64,000 bases of DNA, taken from an uncultured Eubacteriales bacterium (GTDB taxonomy: Bacteria > Bacillota > Clostridia > Oscillospirales > Acutalibacteraceae). Positions 10,070 to 18,667 of the stretch are shown here, piece by piece. The notes below the pieces were generated by a model. That model saw only the letters and a program-made list of their open reading frames with translations. It did not search any database and was not told where the DNA came from. Position 1 is the first letter of the stretch, and the number at the start of each line of letters is the position of its first letter. The DNA is taken from the NCBI GenBank assembly GCA_948537335.1, contig CAOUJG010000001.1, positions 61,660 through 125,659 on the forward strand, in the 5' to 3' direction. Position numbers and translations under genes: made by a program.

Positions 10070-11363
10070 AACTCTCCCTCAAAATTTTAATAGATCTATT
10101 GGCAAAAGCCTCATATCGAGCCTTTTTGTCTTTAATGTGAGTCTCCAACGCCGGCAAAATTCCAAAATTTGCACCCATCGGCTGAAATTCATTCTGCCCA
10201 CCAACGCTCACATACCGGCTCAAGGCGCCAATCATAGTCTCGCACGGCAAAGTCACGCTCGGACTGTTCTTCAACCGATTAACCGCATTAATTCCAGCCA
10301 TTATTCCAGTCACAGCCGACTCCATATAGCCCTCCACCCCGGTAATCTGGCCCGCAAAGAATATGTTAGGGTTGTCCTTCAAGCTAAAATCAGAGCTCAA
10401 AACCCTCGGCGAATCAATAAAAGTATTGCGATGCATAACGCCATAGCGCATAAACTCTGCATTTTTGAGCGCCGGAACAAGAGAAAAAACCCGCTTCTGC
10501 TCACCAAACTTAAGGTTCGTCTGGAACCCCACCATGTTGTAAAGCGTGCCCTCAGCGTTCTCCATCCGCAGCTGCAAAACAGCCCACGGCCTGTGCCCCG
10601 TCTTAGGGTCGCGCAACCCAACTGGCTTCATAGGCCCAAACCGCAAAGTGTCTTCGCCCCTCTGCGCCATAACCTCAACCGGCATGCAGCCCTCATAAAC
10701 CTTCGGGTCTTGCACGTCTACGTCGTGCGTTTCAGCTCTTTGCGCCGTAATCAATTCATTATAAAAGGCTTCGTATTCGGCTTTGTTCAACGGACAATTT
10801 ATATAAGCGGCGTCATCTCCCTTGCCATAGCGAGAAGCCAAAAACGCGTGGCTCATGTCAATGCTCTCGGCGGTTATAATCGGCGCGGCAGCGTCGAAAA
10901 AGCTCAGCGCTCCGCCGCACGTGTCAACAATGGTTCTCGACAGTCCCTCGCTCGTTAAAGGCCCCGTCGCAACAATCGTGACCCCATCCTGCGGCAAAGC
11001 CGTAACTTCCTTCTCAGCAACCTTTATCAAAGGGTGGGCCCGAATCTTCGCCGTAACCAGAGCAGAAAACTTGTCTCTGTCCACCGCCAAAGCTCCGCCC
11101 GCCAGCACCCTGCATTTCTTGGCACATTGCAGCAGCAGCGACCCCAAAATGCTCATCTCCGCCTTTAAAAGCCCAGCCGCGCTAGAAGTCCGCTCTGCCT
11201 TTAAAGAGTTCGAGCAAACCAGCTCCGCAAAATTCGCGCTCTTGTGCGCCGGAGTAAACTTAGAAGGCTTCATCTCAAAAAGATTAACCTCCACGCCACT
11301 TTCAGCAATCCGCCAAGCCGCCTCGCAGCCCGCAAGCCCCGCTCCAATCACATTTATGCTCAT
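10044..11363 (-). CDS. trmFO: Methylenetetrahydrofolate-tRNA-(uracil-5-)-methyltransferase TrmFO
   Basis: FAD- and folate-dependent enzyme forming 5-methyluridine at tRNA position 54, the Gram-positive alternative to TrmA. The 439-residue protein begins with the FAD-binding GAGLAGCEAAW motif and carries the family blocks VCSNSLKAE, GCMPVEVMAQRGEDTLRFGPMKPVGL and FFAGQITGVEGYMESA. Its ATG overlaps the topA stop by 4 bp, the usual topA-trmFO coupling. Confidence 0.97.
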   Translation of the reverse strand: MSINVIGAGLAGCEAAWRIAESGVEVNLFEMKPSKFTPAHKSANFAELVCSNSLKAERTSSAAGLLKAEMSILGSLLLQCAKKCRVLAGGALAVDRDKFSALVTAKIRAHPLIKVAEKEVTALPQDGVTIVATGPLTSEGLSRTIVDTCGGALSFFDAAAPIITAESIDMSHAFLASRYGKGDDAAYINCPLNKAEYEAFYNELITAQRAETHDVDVQDPKVYEGCMPVEVMAQRGEDTLRFGPMKPVGLRDPKTGHRPWAVLQLRMENAEGTLYNMVGFQTNLKFGEQKRVFSLVPALKNAEFMRYGVMHRNTFIDSPRVLSSDFSLKDNPNIFFAGQITGVEGYMESAVTGIMAGINAVNRLKNSPSVTLPCETMIGALSRYVSVGGQNEFQPMGANFGILPALETHIKDKKARYEAFANRSIKILRESCDSYENNS

Positions 11364-13597
11364 TGTTCTTCTAATTCCTCATACCCGCAATTTTCCGTCA
11401 TACAATAAATTTTCTTCTTTTTGCCGTTTTTCTTGAACAAATTTTTGCCGCACTTCGGGCATTTCTCTTCCATAGGCCTGTCGTTCGAGATAAAATCGCA
11501 CTTCGGGTAATTGCTGCATCCATAAAACGTGCGCCCGCGCTTGGTTTTGCGCTCCACAATATCTCCGCCGCACTTGGGGCACGGCACACCCACGGTAACG
11601 TCGATCCCTTTGATGTTCTTACACTCCGGATACCCCGGGCAGGCCAAGAATTTGCCGTATCTGCCAGTCTTAATCACCATATTGCGGCCGCACTTTTCGC
11701 AAATCACATCCGACTCTTCCGGCTCAGCCTTAGGCTCAACCTTGCCGTCTTTGTTCACATTTCTAACAATATTCTTGCACTCCGGGTACCCCGAGCAGGC
11801 AATAAACTTGCCATAGCGGCTCACCTTAACCACCATTTTTCTGCCGCATTTGTCGCAAACAAGGTCCGTCTCGTCCTCTTTTAAGCGGATCTTCACGTTT
11901 TTCATTTCTTCTTTGGCTTTTTTCAGGTTCTCATTAAAACCGCCGTAGAAGTCCGATAAAATCTGCGTCCATTCCTCTTTGCCAGACTCAACAGTATCAA
12001 GGTCGCTCTCCATCTTAGCAGTAAACTTGATGTCAACAATGTCCGAAAACCGCTCCTTCATCAGCTTCGTTACAACTTCGCCGAGCTCAGTAGGAATCAA
12101 AGCCTTACTCTCGCGCTTAACGTACTCACGCCCCGTTATAGTTGATATTGTCGCAGCATAAGTAGAAGGCCGGCCGATTCCGTTTTCCTCCAAAGCCTTA
12201 ATCAGAGAAGCCTCGGTATATCGGGCAGGAGGCTGTGTAAAATGCTGAGCATCCAGCAATTCCTTCAAGTTCAAGACCGTGCCCTTTTCCAAAACCGGCA
12301 GCTCCTTGGCCTTCTCCTCTTCTTCGTCTTTGCTTTCCCGATAAAGCGCGGTGAATCCGTTAAAAGCTACGGTAAAACCGGAAGCCTTAAAAATATATCC
12401 GTTCGCCTCAATCTCCACCCGAGTAGTGTTCATCAAGCAATCAGCCATCTGGCTTGCCACAAAGCGCTCCCAGATAAGCTTATAGAGCTTAAACTGGTCC
12501 GTGCTCAAAGAGCTCTTGACTTTAGCTGGCGACAGTTCGGGCATTGTGGGCCGAATAGCCTCGTGCCCGTCCTGTGCATTGGCCTTTGTCTTAAAGACCC
12601 TCCGTTTAGGCGGCAGATATTTCTCGCCCCACGTCGATTCAATGTACTTTTTAGCCGCATCGGCCGCATCGTCAGAAATCCGCAAAGAGTCCGTCCTCAT
12701 GTAAGTGATAAGTCCCACGGCGCCCTGGCCCTCGACCTCAACGCCTTCGTACAGCTCCTGTGCGACTTTCATCGTCCGTTTTGCCTGAAAGCCCAGTTTT
12801 CGCGAGGCGTCCTGCTGCAAAGTAGAAGTAATAAAAGGTGGCGCCGGCGAGCGCTTTTTCGTCCCCTTCTTGGTGCTCACAACGGTATAAACGGCATTTT
12901 CGAGGTCTTTTAAAATTTGCTTGGCCTGTTTCTCATTTTTTATCTCAAGCTTTCCGTCTTTGTCCGCATACAAAGAGGCCAAAAACGTCTTTTTTACGCC
13001 CTTTGCCGCAAATTTTGCATCGATGGTCCAGTATTCCACAGGCACAAAAGCCCGAATTTCGTTCTCCCGGTCAACAATTATCCGCAACGCCACGCTCTGC
13101 ACCCTGCCGGCAGAAAGCCCTTTTCTAATCTTGCCAGACAAAAACGGACTCAACTTATAGCCCACAATTCGGTCCAAAACCCGCCTCGCCTGCTGCGCAT
13201 TCACAAGGTCAAGGTCAATAGCCCTCGGCTCCTCCATCCCCTTCGTTACGCCAGACTTCGTTATCTCGTTAAATGTAACACGGTTTTTCTCGCCAGGGTC
13301 CAATTTCAAAATATACGCCAAATGCCATGAGATCGCCTCTCCTTCGCGGTCGGGGTCAGTCGCCAAAAAGACTTTTTTGTTCTTCTTGGCCAGAGCAACG
13401 AGCTCCTTGACCAAGTCCTCCTTCCCCTTGATGATCTCGTAATTTGGCTTAAAATCGTGCCGGATGTCCACATTCAGCTTATTGGCCGGCAAGTCGCGCA
13501 CGTGGCCCATAGACGCCACGACCTCGTACCCGGGGCCAAGATATTTTTTGATGGTCTTCGCCTTAGCCGGAGACTCCACAATCAACAAATTAGACAC
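11360..13597 (-). CDS. topA: DNA topoisomerase I
   Basis: Type IA topoisomerase that relaxes negative supercoils. The N-terminal TOPRIM domain shows LLIVESPAKAKTIKKYLG and DPDREGEAISWH. The catalytic tyrosine is in GLITYMRTDS near residue 298. The C-terminus carries four zinc-ribbon units (CxxCG...C...C), the first three complete and the fourth ending near the terminus. GTG at 13597 is chosen because GAGGTG sits 9 nt upstream and gives the canonical VSNLLIVES start; a GTG four codons earlier is the alternative. Confidence 0.97.
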   Translation of the reverse strand: MSNLLIVESPAKAKTIKKYLGPGYEVVASMGHVRDLPANKLNVDIRHDFKPNYEIIKGKEDLVKELVALAKKNKKVFLATDPDREGEAISWHLAYILKLDPGEKNRVTFNEITKSGVTKGMEEPRAIDLDLVNAQQARRVLDRIVGYKLSPFLSGKIRKGLSAGRVQSVALRIIVDRENEIRAFVPVEYWTIDAKFAAKGVKKTFLASLYADKDGKLEIKNEKQAKQILKDLENAVYTVVSTKKGTKKRSPAPPFITSTLQQDASRKLGFQAKRTMKVAQELYEGVEVEGQGAVGLITYMRTDSLRISDDAADAAKKYIESTWGEKYLPPKRRVFKTKANAQDGHEAIRPTMPELSPAKVKSSLSTDQFKLYKLIWERFVASQMADCLMNTTRVEIEANGYIFKASGFTVAFNGFTALYRESKDEEEEKAKELPVLEKGTVLNLKELLDAQHFTQPPARYTEASLIKALEENGIGRPSTYAATISTITGREYVKRESKALIPTELGEVVTKLMKERFSDIVDIKFTAKMESDLDTVESGKEEWTQILSDFYGGFNENLKKAKEEMKNVKIRLKEDETDLVCDKCGRKMVVKVSRYGKFIACSGYPECKNIVRNVNKDGKVEPKAEPEESDVICEKCGRNMVIKTGRYGKFLACPGYPECKNIKGIDVTVGVPCPKCGGDIVERKTKRGRTFYGCSNYPKCDFISNDRPMEEKCPKCGKNLFKKNGKKKKIYCMTENCGYEELEEQ

Positions 13598-13626
13598 AGC
13601 AAAAGTCACCTCAATCTCGATTAAAT

Positions 13627-14829
13627 CTATATTCTGCTATAACGCTTGCCCGCATGAGGCCGAATAAGCTCATACAATTCAAGCTCCGTAATGGCCTGCA
13701 AAACCTCCGGAACGCTCATCTCAGCAAGTTCCGAGAGCTCATCAACAGTCATACGCCTATCCGTTAAAATCTCAAAAACAGCATTGGCTCGAACAGATAG
13801 CCTATCTAAAACTTCCCGACTCGACGTCCCGTTAGACACCTTCAAATCAGGTTTATTCTTATCACCTTCATCTCGCGCACTCGGCTCTTTTGCAACGTGC
13901 GCAGCCGGCACGTTCACGTCCGATACCCGCCGTAGCCCCGGGTACAAGTGATAATACTCCTCCAAAATGTCCTCTACGCGCATAACGGGCTTTGCACAAA
14001 TTTTGATCAGCTTATTAGTCCCGTCAGAAACACTGCTATTGATGTTCCCGGGCACCGCGAATAAATCTCGGCCTTGCTCCAAAGCCATCTTCGCGGTGAT
14101 AAGCGATCCACTTTTTTCGCCCGCCTCCACCACCAAAACGCCGTCTGACATTCCAGATATCACGCGATTTCTCATAGGGAACGTCCAAGAAAAACACCGA
14201 TAATCCGGCGGATACTCCGAAATAAGCGCTCCACTCTGCGCAATAGCGTCTCTCAAATTTTTGTTCGCCATCAAATAATTAAAGTTAATGCCGCATCCCA
14301 AAACCGCAATAGCCTTGCCGCGCGCCTGCAGAGCGCCCTTCTGCGCCAGGCAATCGATCCCAATAGCTCCTCCGCTTATAACAATAGCCCCAGCCTTCGC
14401 CAGTTTATAGCCCATCTCGAACGAAATTTTATTGCCATAAGCCGAAGAACTCCGCGTGCCAACAATGGATATGCACAAACTGTCGTCAAAACTGGGCAGC
14501 CGCCCCTTAACATAGAGCACACCCGGCGGATTTCCGATATTTTTAAGCTTGTCGGGGTACTGCGGATTCTCGATCGTAACAATCCCATAGCCCAAGTTCT
14601 CGCACTTTTCAATCACCTTATAAGCCTTGTTCAAACTCATAGCCCGCAGCTTTTCGATGTTCTTCGCGCTCAAGAAGCCGCAAAGCCTCCAGCCATCCAG
14701 GCCAGCGCCAAAAAAGCCCTTAGCGTCCTTGTAATGCTCTAAAATATTATTAATCCGGCTATTTCCAAACCCCAACGCATCCACAATCGCAATCCAATAA
14801 GCTTCGTTAAACTTAAGGTCCATAGCCAA
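13627..14829 (-). CDS. dprA: DNA-processing protein DprA/Smf
   Basis: Loads RecA on incoming single-stranded DNA during natural transformation, and is widely kept in bacteria not known to be competent. The 400-residue protein has an N-terminal HhH/SAM-like region (about 1-75), a Rossmann core with SIVGTRSSSAYG, SGGAIGIDCLAQKGAL, VLGCGINFNYL, PMRNRVISGMSDGVLVVEA and SGSLITAKMALEQGRDLFAVPG, and a C-terminal winged-helix domain from about 335. TTG at 14829 follows GGGGG by 6 nt; the ATG two codons later is an alternative. It precedes topA as in many Firmicutes. Confidence 0.95.
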   Translation of the reverse strand: MAMDLKFNEAYWIAIVDALGFGNSRINNILEHYKDAKGFFGAGLDGWRLCGFLSAKNIEKLRAMSLNKAYKVIEKCENLGYGIVTIENPQYPDKLKNIGNPPGVLYVKGRLPSFDDSLCISIVGTRSSSAYGNKISFEMGYKLAKAGAIVISGGAIGIDCLAQKGALQARGKAIAVLGCGINFNYLMANKNLRDAIAQSGALISEYPPDYRCFSWTFPMRNRVISGMSDGVLVVEAGEKSGSLITAKMALEQGRDLFAVPGNINSSVSDGTNKLIKICAKPVMRVEDILEEYYHLYPGLRRVSDVNVPAAHVAKEPSARDEGDKNKPDLKVSNGTSSREVLDRLSVRANAVFEILTDRRMTVDELSELAEMSVPEVLQAITELELYELIRPHAGKRYSRI

Positions 14830-14832
14830 ATT

Positions 14833-15705
14833 CTACCCCCCAACTTCACGCATCATTTCCCACATCAAGATCCCCGCAGCAATAGCGGCGTTCAAAGACT
14901 CCGCCCTACCGTGCATCGGGATAGTAACCACCTGGTCGCAAACGTCCACAACCCCGCAAGTAAGCCCGTTGCCTTCATTCCCAATCGCAATAGCAGTCCG
15001 CCCGTTTAAATTTACGTCCGTAATCAAACTTGCAGAGTCATCCGGCACAGCCGCCAAGACCTTAAATTCGCTCTCTTTCAAGCTTTTTATAGCATCGCAA
15101 ATTTCGTCAGCAAAAAACGTCTTAACCCGAAAAGCCGCTCCCATGCTGCCTCGCAAAACTTTAGGATTATAAACATCGCAGCAGCCCTTAGACATCACAA
15201 CAAAGCCCACCCCCAAAGCCTCGGCCGTTCGCAAAATAGTCCCCAAATTCCGCGGATCCTGAATATTCTCAAGGACAATAATTTTATTCACACTACTTAT
15301 TGTATTCAAGCTAAACGGTTTGTCAAGTTTTTCGCACACGCACACCACGCCCTGCGGAGTCTTGGTATCCGAAATCTCCCTTAAAATGTCAGCAGGAACG
15401 CAATAAGCCCGTCCAGCATAATCAATAAGCTCACCGATTTTCTCCGAGAATTTCTGCGCCGCTTCGTCAGTATAATAAATCTCATCGATCAAAACGCTAC
15501 TCAAAAAAGCATCATAACACAAACGAAGTCCCTCTGCAACAAAGCACCGCTCCCTCTTGCGAAAATTATCATTAATCACAAGCTTTTTTACATATTTAAT
15601 TTTAGCGTTTTCCCTACTAACAATGTCAAAACTCAAAAACTTCTTCACCGCCTCATTCGCACTCTCAGCCGCACCCTCGCGCACACAAATAAGTCCATCA
15701 ATCAA
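14833..15705 (-). CDS. RNA 2'-O-methyltransferase, SpoU/TrmH family
   Basis: SPOUT-fold methyltransferase acting on rRNA or tRNA ribose; the exact target cannot be read from sequence. An N-terminal substrate-binding domain (KYVKKLVINDNFRKRERCFV, then AEGLRL) is followed by the SpoU core: VLENIQDPRNLGTILRTAEALG, AAFRVK and a C-terminal IGNEGNGL...IPMHGRAESLNAAIAAGI knot. The annotated TTG start adds about 30 residues not typical of the family and has no SD. An internal TTG near 15636, after GAAGAAG, may be the true start. It lies directly behind the rplT terminator. Confidence 0.9.
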   Translation of the reverse strand: MIDGLICVREGAAESANEAVKKFLSFDIVSRENAKIKYVKKLVINDNFRKRERCFVAEGLRLCYDAFLSSVLIDEIYYTDEAAQKFSEKIGELIDYAGRAYCVPADILREISDTKTPQGVVCVCEKLDKPFSLNTISSVNKIIVLENIQDPRNLGTILRTAEALGVGFVVMSKGCCDVYNPKVLRGSMGAAFRVKTFFADEICDAIKSLKESEFKVLAAVPDDSASLITDVNLNGRTAIAIGNEGNGLTCGVVDVCDQVVTIPMHGRAESLNAAIAAGILMWEMMREVGG

Positions 15706-15710
15706 ACATA

Positions 15711-15751
15711 CAAAAATATGCGCTCAAAAGAGGTCTCCCTCCAGAGCGCAT
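15711..15751 (-). terminator. Rho-independent terminator after rplT
   Basis: On the minus strand, ATGCGCTC pairs with GAGCGCAT (outer 8-bp stem, 15744-15751 with 15718-15725). Inside it lies a GGAGG/CCTCT mini-stem, and the hairpin is followed by ATTTTTG. It closes infC-rpmI-rplT. Because the methyltransferase gene starts within a few bases, some read-through is possible. Confidence 0.85.
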
Positions 15752-15765
15752 CCAAAAAGCATATA

Positions 15766-16119
15766 TTAAAGTGCAGCCTTTGCCTGATTCACAAGCTCTT
15801 TAAAAGAGTTCTCATCAGCAATTGCAATTTCAGATAACATCTTTCTATTCAAATTAATGCCAGCCTTTTTAAGGCCATTAATAAAGGCAGAATAAGTCAT
15901 CCCGTTCATTCTGCAAGCCGCATTTATACGCGTAATCCACAAGCGACGAAAGTCGCGTTTCTTCTGCCGGCGGCCAATATATGCGTAATTTCCAGACTTC
16001 ATAACAGCTTCTTTAGCCATTTTAAAGTGCTTACTTTTAGCGCCCCAATATCCTTTAGCTAGTTTTAAAACCTTTTTTCTCCTCTTGCGAGTAGCCAAGG
16101 CACCCTTTACACGAGCCAT
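15766..16119 (-). CDS. rplT: 50S ribosomal protein L20
   Basis: Early-assembly 23S rRNA-binding protein of the large subunit. The 117-residue product matches family length and opening ([20 protein letters not shown]), with the conserved [22 protein letters not shown] block. GGAGG lies upstream of ATG. In Firmicutes L20 also represses its own operon through the infC leader; the leader region is described separately. Confidence 0.98.
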   Translation of the reverse strand: MARVKGALATRKRRKKVLKLAKGYWGAKSKHFKMAKEAVMKSGNYAYIGRRQKKRDFRRLWITRINAACRMNGMTYSAFINGLKKAGINLNRKMLSEIAIADENSFKELVNQAKAAL

Positions 16120-16161
16120 TTTATATTACCTCCGTTATAATAATGAATCTAAAAAATAAAT

Positions 16162-16359
16162 TTATTTATAAGGAATCAACTTTTTTATTGCAACAACATT
16201 AGTCTTATCCGCAACAGTAGTCTTTCGCAGTCCTCTCTTACGTTTAGTCGACTTTTTGTTTAAAATATGAGATTTATTCGCATGAGCCCTAATAACCTTG
16301 CCAGTTTTAGATAATTTAAAACGTTTTTTAGCTCCACTATGTGTTTTCAACTTAGGCAT
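16162..16359 (-). CDS. rpmI: 50S ribosomal protein L35
   Basis: Small basic large-subunit protein of 65 residues beginning [17 protein letters not shown] and ending ...[11 protein letters not shown]. The ATG at 16359 is chosen over an in-frame upstream start because it gives the universal L35 N-terminus and has AAGGAGG at the proper distance. It lies between infC and rplT in the classic three-gene order. Confidence 0.98.
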   Translation of the reverse strand: MPKLKTHSGAKKRFKLSKTGKVIRAHANKSHILNKKSTKRKRGLRKTTVADKTNVVAIKKLIPYK

Positions 16360-16387
16360 ATTCAAGTTCCTCCTTAAAAATTTGATG

Positions 16388-16906
16388 TTACTTGCTAGGT
16401 TTAGGTGCAAGGAACATTAACATGTTACGACCATCAAGTTTTGCCGGCTTTTCTACGTTCGCAAACTCCGAACATTCTTGCGCAAACCTGTTCATAATGT
16501 CAACCCCAAGCTCTGGGTGACCCATTTCACGCCCTCTAAATCGGATAGACACCTTAACCTTATTGCCGCCGCTAATAAATTTAGAAGCGTGTTTAAGTTT
16601 AGTGTTAAAATCGTGAGTATCAATGTTTAAAGAAAGCCGAATCTCCTTCAAAGTCATAATTCGCTGATTTTTCTTGGATTCTTTTTCGCGTTTAGCCTGC
16701 TCAAACCGATACTTACCGTAATCCATAATTTTGCAAACAACGGGCTTCGCCTGCGGAGCAATCTTAACCAAGTCGAGATTTTTCTCCGAAGCAAGGTTCA
16801 AAGCCTGACTAAGAGAGACAACCCCCAGCTGACTCCCGTCCGAATCGATAAGTCTTAGTTCTTTATCACGAATCTCTTCGTTAATTTGAAGTCCCTTACT
16901 GCTAAT
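16388..16906 (-). CDS. infC: Translation initiation factor IF-3, AUU start
   Basis: IF-3 binds the 30S subunit and proofreads start codons. The 172-residue protein has the N domain ([17 protein letters not shown]), a lysine-rich linker and the C domain ([37 protein letters not shown]). The start is chosen at ATT (16906-16904): GGAGGTG stands 8 nt upstream, and the residues after it match the normal IF-3 N-terminus. No conventional start fits; a TTG two codons upstream lies too close to the SD. AUU starts are a known autoregulatory device of infC. Confidence 0.95.
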   Translation of the reverse strand: MSSKGLQINEEIRDKELRLIDSDGSQLGVVSLSQALNLASEKNLDLVKIAPQAKPVVCKIMDYGKYRFEQAKREKESKKNQRIMTLKEIRLSLNIDTHDFNTKLKHASKFISGGNKVKVSIRFRGREMGHPELGVDIMNRFAQECSEFANVEKPAKLDGRNMLMFLAPKPSK

Positions 16907-17107
16907 GTCAAATGCACCTCCACACAAAGTAACGATAAAAAATATAAAACACAAAGCACAGGCAGAAAACTCTCACCCGTGCGTATAAATCAATATCAAA
17001 CCAAATAAACATAAATAATATTGACCTATGCAAGTGCTGCTTGCCGCCACATAGCAATACCCACAGCCCTGCCAAATAGGTGAAAGTAAAACTACTCTAC
17101 TTTATTT
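16907..17107 (-). ncRNA. infC leader (L20-type leader candidate)
   Basis: About 200 nt lie between the infC promoter and its AUU start, far more than a ribosome site needs. The region has GC-rich paired segments and a terminator-like hairpin (16956-16982) ahead of infC. Position and architecture match the Firmicute L20 leader, in which L20 binding favours termination. I assign it by synteny and structure; a covariance-model search (Rfam L20_leader) would settle it. Confidence 0.65.
16956..16982 (-). terminator. Attenuator hairpin in the infC leader
   Basis: Read on the minus strand, GCACGGG pairs with CCTGTGC (7 bp, one G-U) and is followed by TTTGTGTTTTATATTTTTT, about 50 nt before the infC start. 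Its place inside the leader makes it a likely regulated terminator rather than an operon end. Confidence 0.7.
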
Positions 17108-17113
17108 ACACAG

Positions 17114-17142
17114 ATTATACCAGACCTCTCCAAAAAAGTCAA
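17114..17142 (-). promoter_or_regulatory. infC: Sigma-A promoter of infC-rpmI-rplT
   Basis: Minus-strand TTGACT (17142-17137) and a perfect TATAAT (17119-17114), exactly 17 bp apart. Transcription would start near 17107 and read through the 200-nt leader. Confidence 0.9.
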
Positions 17143-17216
17143 GGTGATTTTTCACAAATATTTGAAAAATTTTTTGTATTTTTCTTTTATAGAAACTATG
17201 GCTAAAATTTTTGTGA

Positions 17217-17222
17217 TATAAT
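17217..17222 (+). promoter_or_regulatory. Possible -10 box of the papain-like gene
   Basis: A perfect TATAAT lies about 30 bp before the gene in a very AT-rich stretch, but I see no convincing -35 hexamer 16-18 bp upstream. It could be an extended or activator-dependent promoter. Confidence 0.4.
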
Positions 17223-17248
17223 GTACACATCAAACAAAAAGAAAAGGA

Positions 17249-18442
17249 ATGAAAAATTTGAAAAAAGGTAATTTGGCTAAAAAATTTTTGGCTTTGTTTC
17301 TTGTTGCCAGCATGTCTTTGTGCGCAAATGTGACTGTCGTAGCCATCAAAAATTTACCTGCTCAATATTCTTCTCCAACCGTAAAAAATAAAGATCAACA
17401 AATAAATGGCACTTGTTGGGCTTTTGCTGTTATCGCAGCTTTGGAAACATATCTCAAAAAGTACGGTTTATACACAGGGGGCCTATCGGAACAGCAAATG
17501 GCTAACTTATGTAGTCATAATCCTTCTGATCCTGGTTGGAACAACTTAAAACATAACGGAAATTTTATGGCTCCGCTTGCTTGCATTACCGCCGGTTTGA
17601 GCCCAATTTCTGAACGTGACAGCTCTTATGACCATGACAATATTAAGTTTAGTCGAGATTCATTAAATATTCCACCTTTGGTTCTTGTTAATGGTATCGA
17701 AAATGTTGTCAACGGCATTGACTTTATTAAGGAAGCCATTTTAAAATATGGCGCTGTTGCTGTTGTATTTATTGTAAACGATAAACTTAATCATGCTGTA
17801 GCAATTGTTGGGTGGAATGATTCAAGGCAAAGTTGGCGTGTAAAAGATAGTTTAAAAAATCCTGACAATTATTTCTGGCTACCATATTCCACCCAATTTA
17901 TAGAAGTTGTATGCATAACGGACGTTAGGGCCTTCGACGACAAATTAAAAAGATATCAACACGACGAATACGGTGTTACTGGCTTTTATCGTGGTAAAAA
18001 TATTACTGTTGCTAACGTGTTTGACTTTAAGGGCAGCGAAAATCTCGACTCTATTATGATAAATAGTAGAACCCCTAATGCACGAATCTCATTATATATT
18101 GCACCTGCGTTGGGTGATATACCACCTAACAGCGATAGATCAACTTGGCAGCATTTATACAGTGGATACGTCCCATACGATGGGTATTTTACGTTCTCAC
18201 TTCAAAATAAAATCCAATTAAATAAAGGCAAATATGCTATAATCGTGCAAATGGAGCAAACGGCTGATTCCCCCGTCCCTCGCATTGGTTGTATGATGCC
18301 GCACGAAAATTTAACTTTAGGTCCTAACACACCGGGCAAAAGCTTCATTTTGTTGGGGAATAAATTTTGTGACGTAACCGACTTGTCATATTTCAATTCT
18401 ATTTACAGCTTCTCAATTAAAGCCATAACCCGGCAGTCGTAA
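17249..18442 (+). CDS. Secreted papain-like (C1A) cysteine protease-family protein with lectin-like C-terminus
   Basis: The N-terminus has a signal peptide (KKFLALFLVASMSLCANVTVVA), so the protein is exported. The peptidase C1A core is clear: oxyanion glutamine Q50 and nucleophile C56 in DQQINGTCWAF, catalytic histidine H182 in NHAVAIVGW, and then WRVKDS, where family members have W-x-V-K-N-S. The usual catalytic Asn is thus Asp200. Residues from about 240 to 390 form a beta-rich domain like the lectin-like module of clostridial C1 proteins. AGGA touches the ATG, so the TTG three codons later (17258) may be the real start. It stands alone with its own terminator, and its codons look more AT-rich than those of its neighbours. 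Activity is likely but unproven. Confidence 0.85.
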   Translation: MKNLKKGNLAKKFLALFLVASMSLCANVTVVAIKNLPAQYSSPTVKNKDQQINGTCWAFAVIAALETYLKKYGLYTGGLSEQQMANLCSHNPSDPGWNNLKHNGNFMAPLACITAGLSPISERDSSYDHDNIKFSRDSLNIPPLVLVNGIENVVNGIDFIKEAILKYGAVAVVFIVNDKLNHAVAIVGWNDSRQSWRVKDSLKNPDNYFWLPYSTQFIEVVCITDVRAFDDKLKRYQHDEYGVTGFYRGKNITVANVFDFKGSENLDSIMINSRTPNARISLYIAPALGDIPPNSDRSTWQHLYSGYVPYDGYFTFSLQNKIQLNKGKYAIIVQMEQTADSPVPRIGCMMPHENLTLGPNTPGKSFILLGNKFCDVTDLSYFNSIYSFSIKAITRQS

Positions 18443-18484
18443 ATTTTATTTCATTAAATCATAAAAATCTGTAATATAAATTTT

Positions 18485-18515
18485 GCTGCTCACTTTATTT
18501 GGTGAGCAGCTTTTT
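18485..18515 (+). terminator. Rho-independent terminator of the papain-like gene
   Basis: A perfect 9-bp stem, GCTGCTCAC / GTGAGCAGC, with an 8-nt loop, followed by TTTTT, about 40 bp after the stop codon. Confidence 0.92.
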
Positions 18516-18566
18516 ACAATTTAAAACAAGCAAACGCACGATTTATTGTTTTAAACTGTTATATTT

Positions 18567-18599
18567 CAGTTAGCTTAAACATTAAAACTAAGCTAACTG
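18567..18599. repeat. 11-bp inverted repeat
   Basis: CAGTTAGCTTA (18567-18577) and TAAGCTAACTG (18589-18599) are perfect complements around an 11-nt spacer. ATAATATTTTTT follows on the plus side, so it may be a second back-up terminator for the papain-like gene, or a protein-binding palindrome. No gene lies between it and the first terminator. Confidence 0.7.
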
Positions 18600-18667
18600 A
18601 TAATATTTTTTCACTTTTCTACGATATTACTCCTGGAATTATTTCACTTTTTGGACAACTTGCAGCA

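Noticed and set aside
9816..10958. Long plus-strand open frame of about 380 codons
   Set aside because: It lies antisense to plsX and trmFO, both certain genes, and its translation is rich in Arg, His and Asn with no domain; a shadow of biased codon use.
16907..16954. Upstream in-frame ATG for IF-3 at 16954
   Set aside because: It would add 16 hydrophobic residues absent from IF-3, and the GGAGGTG SD lies inside it; the AUU start fits better.
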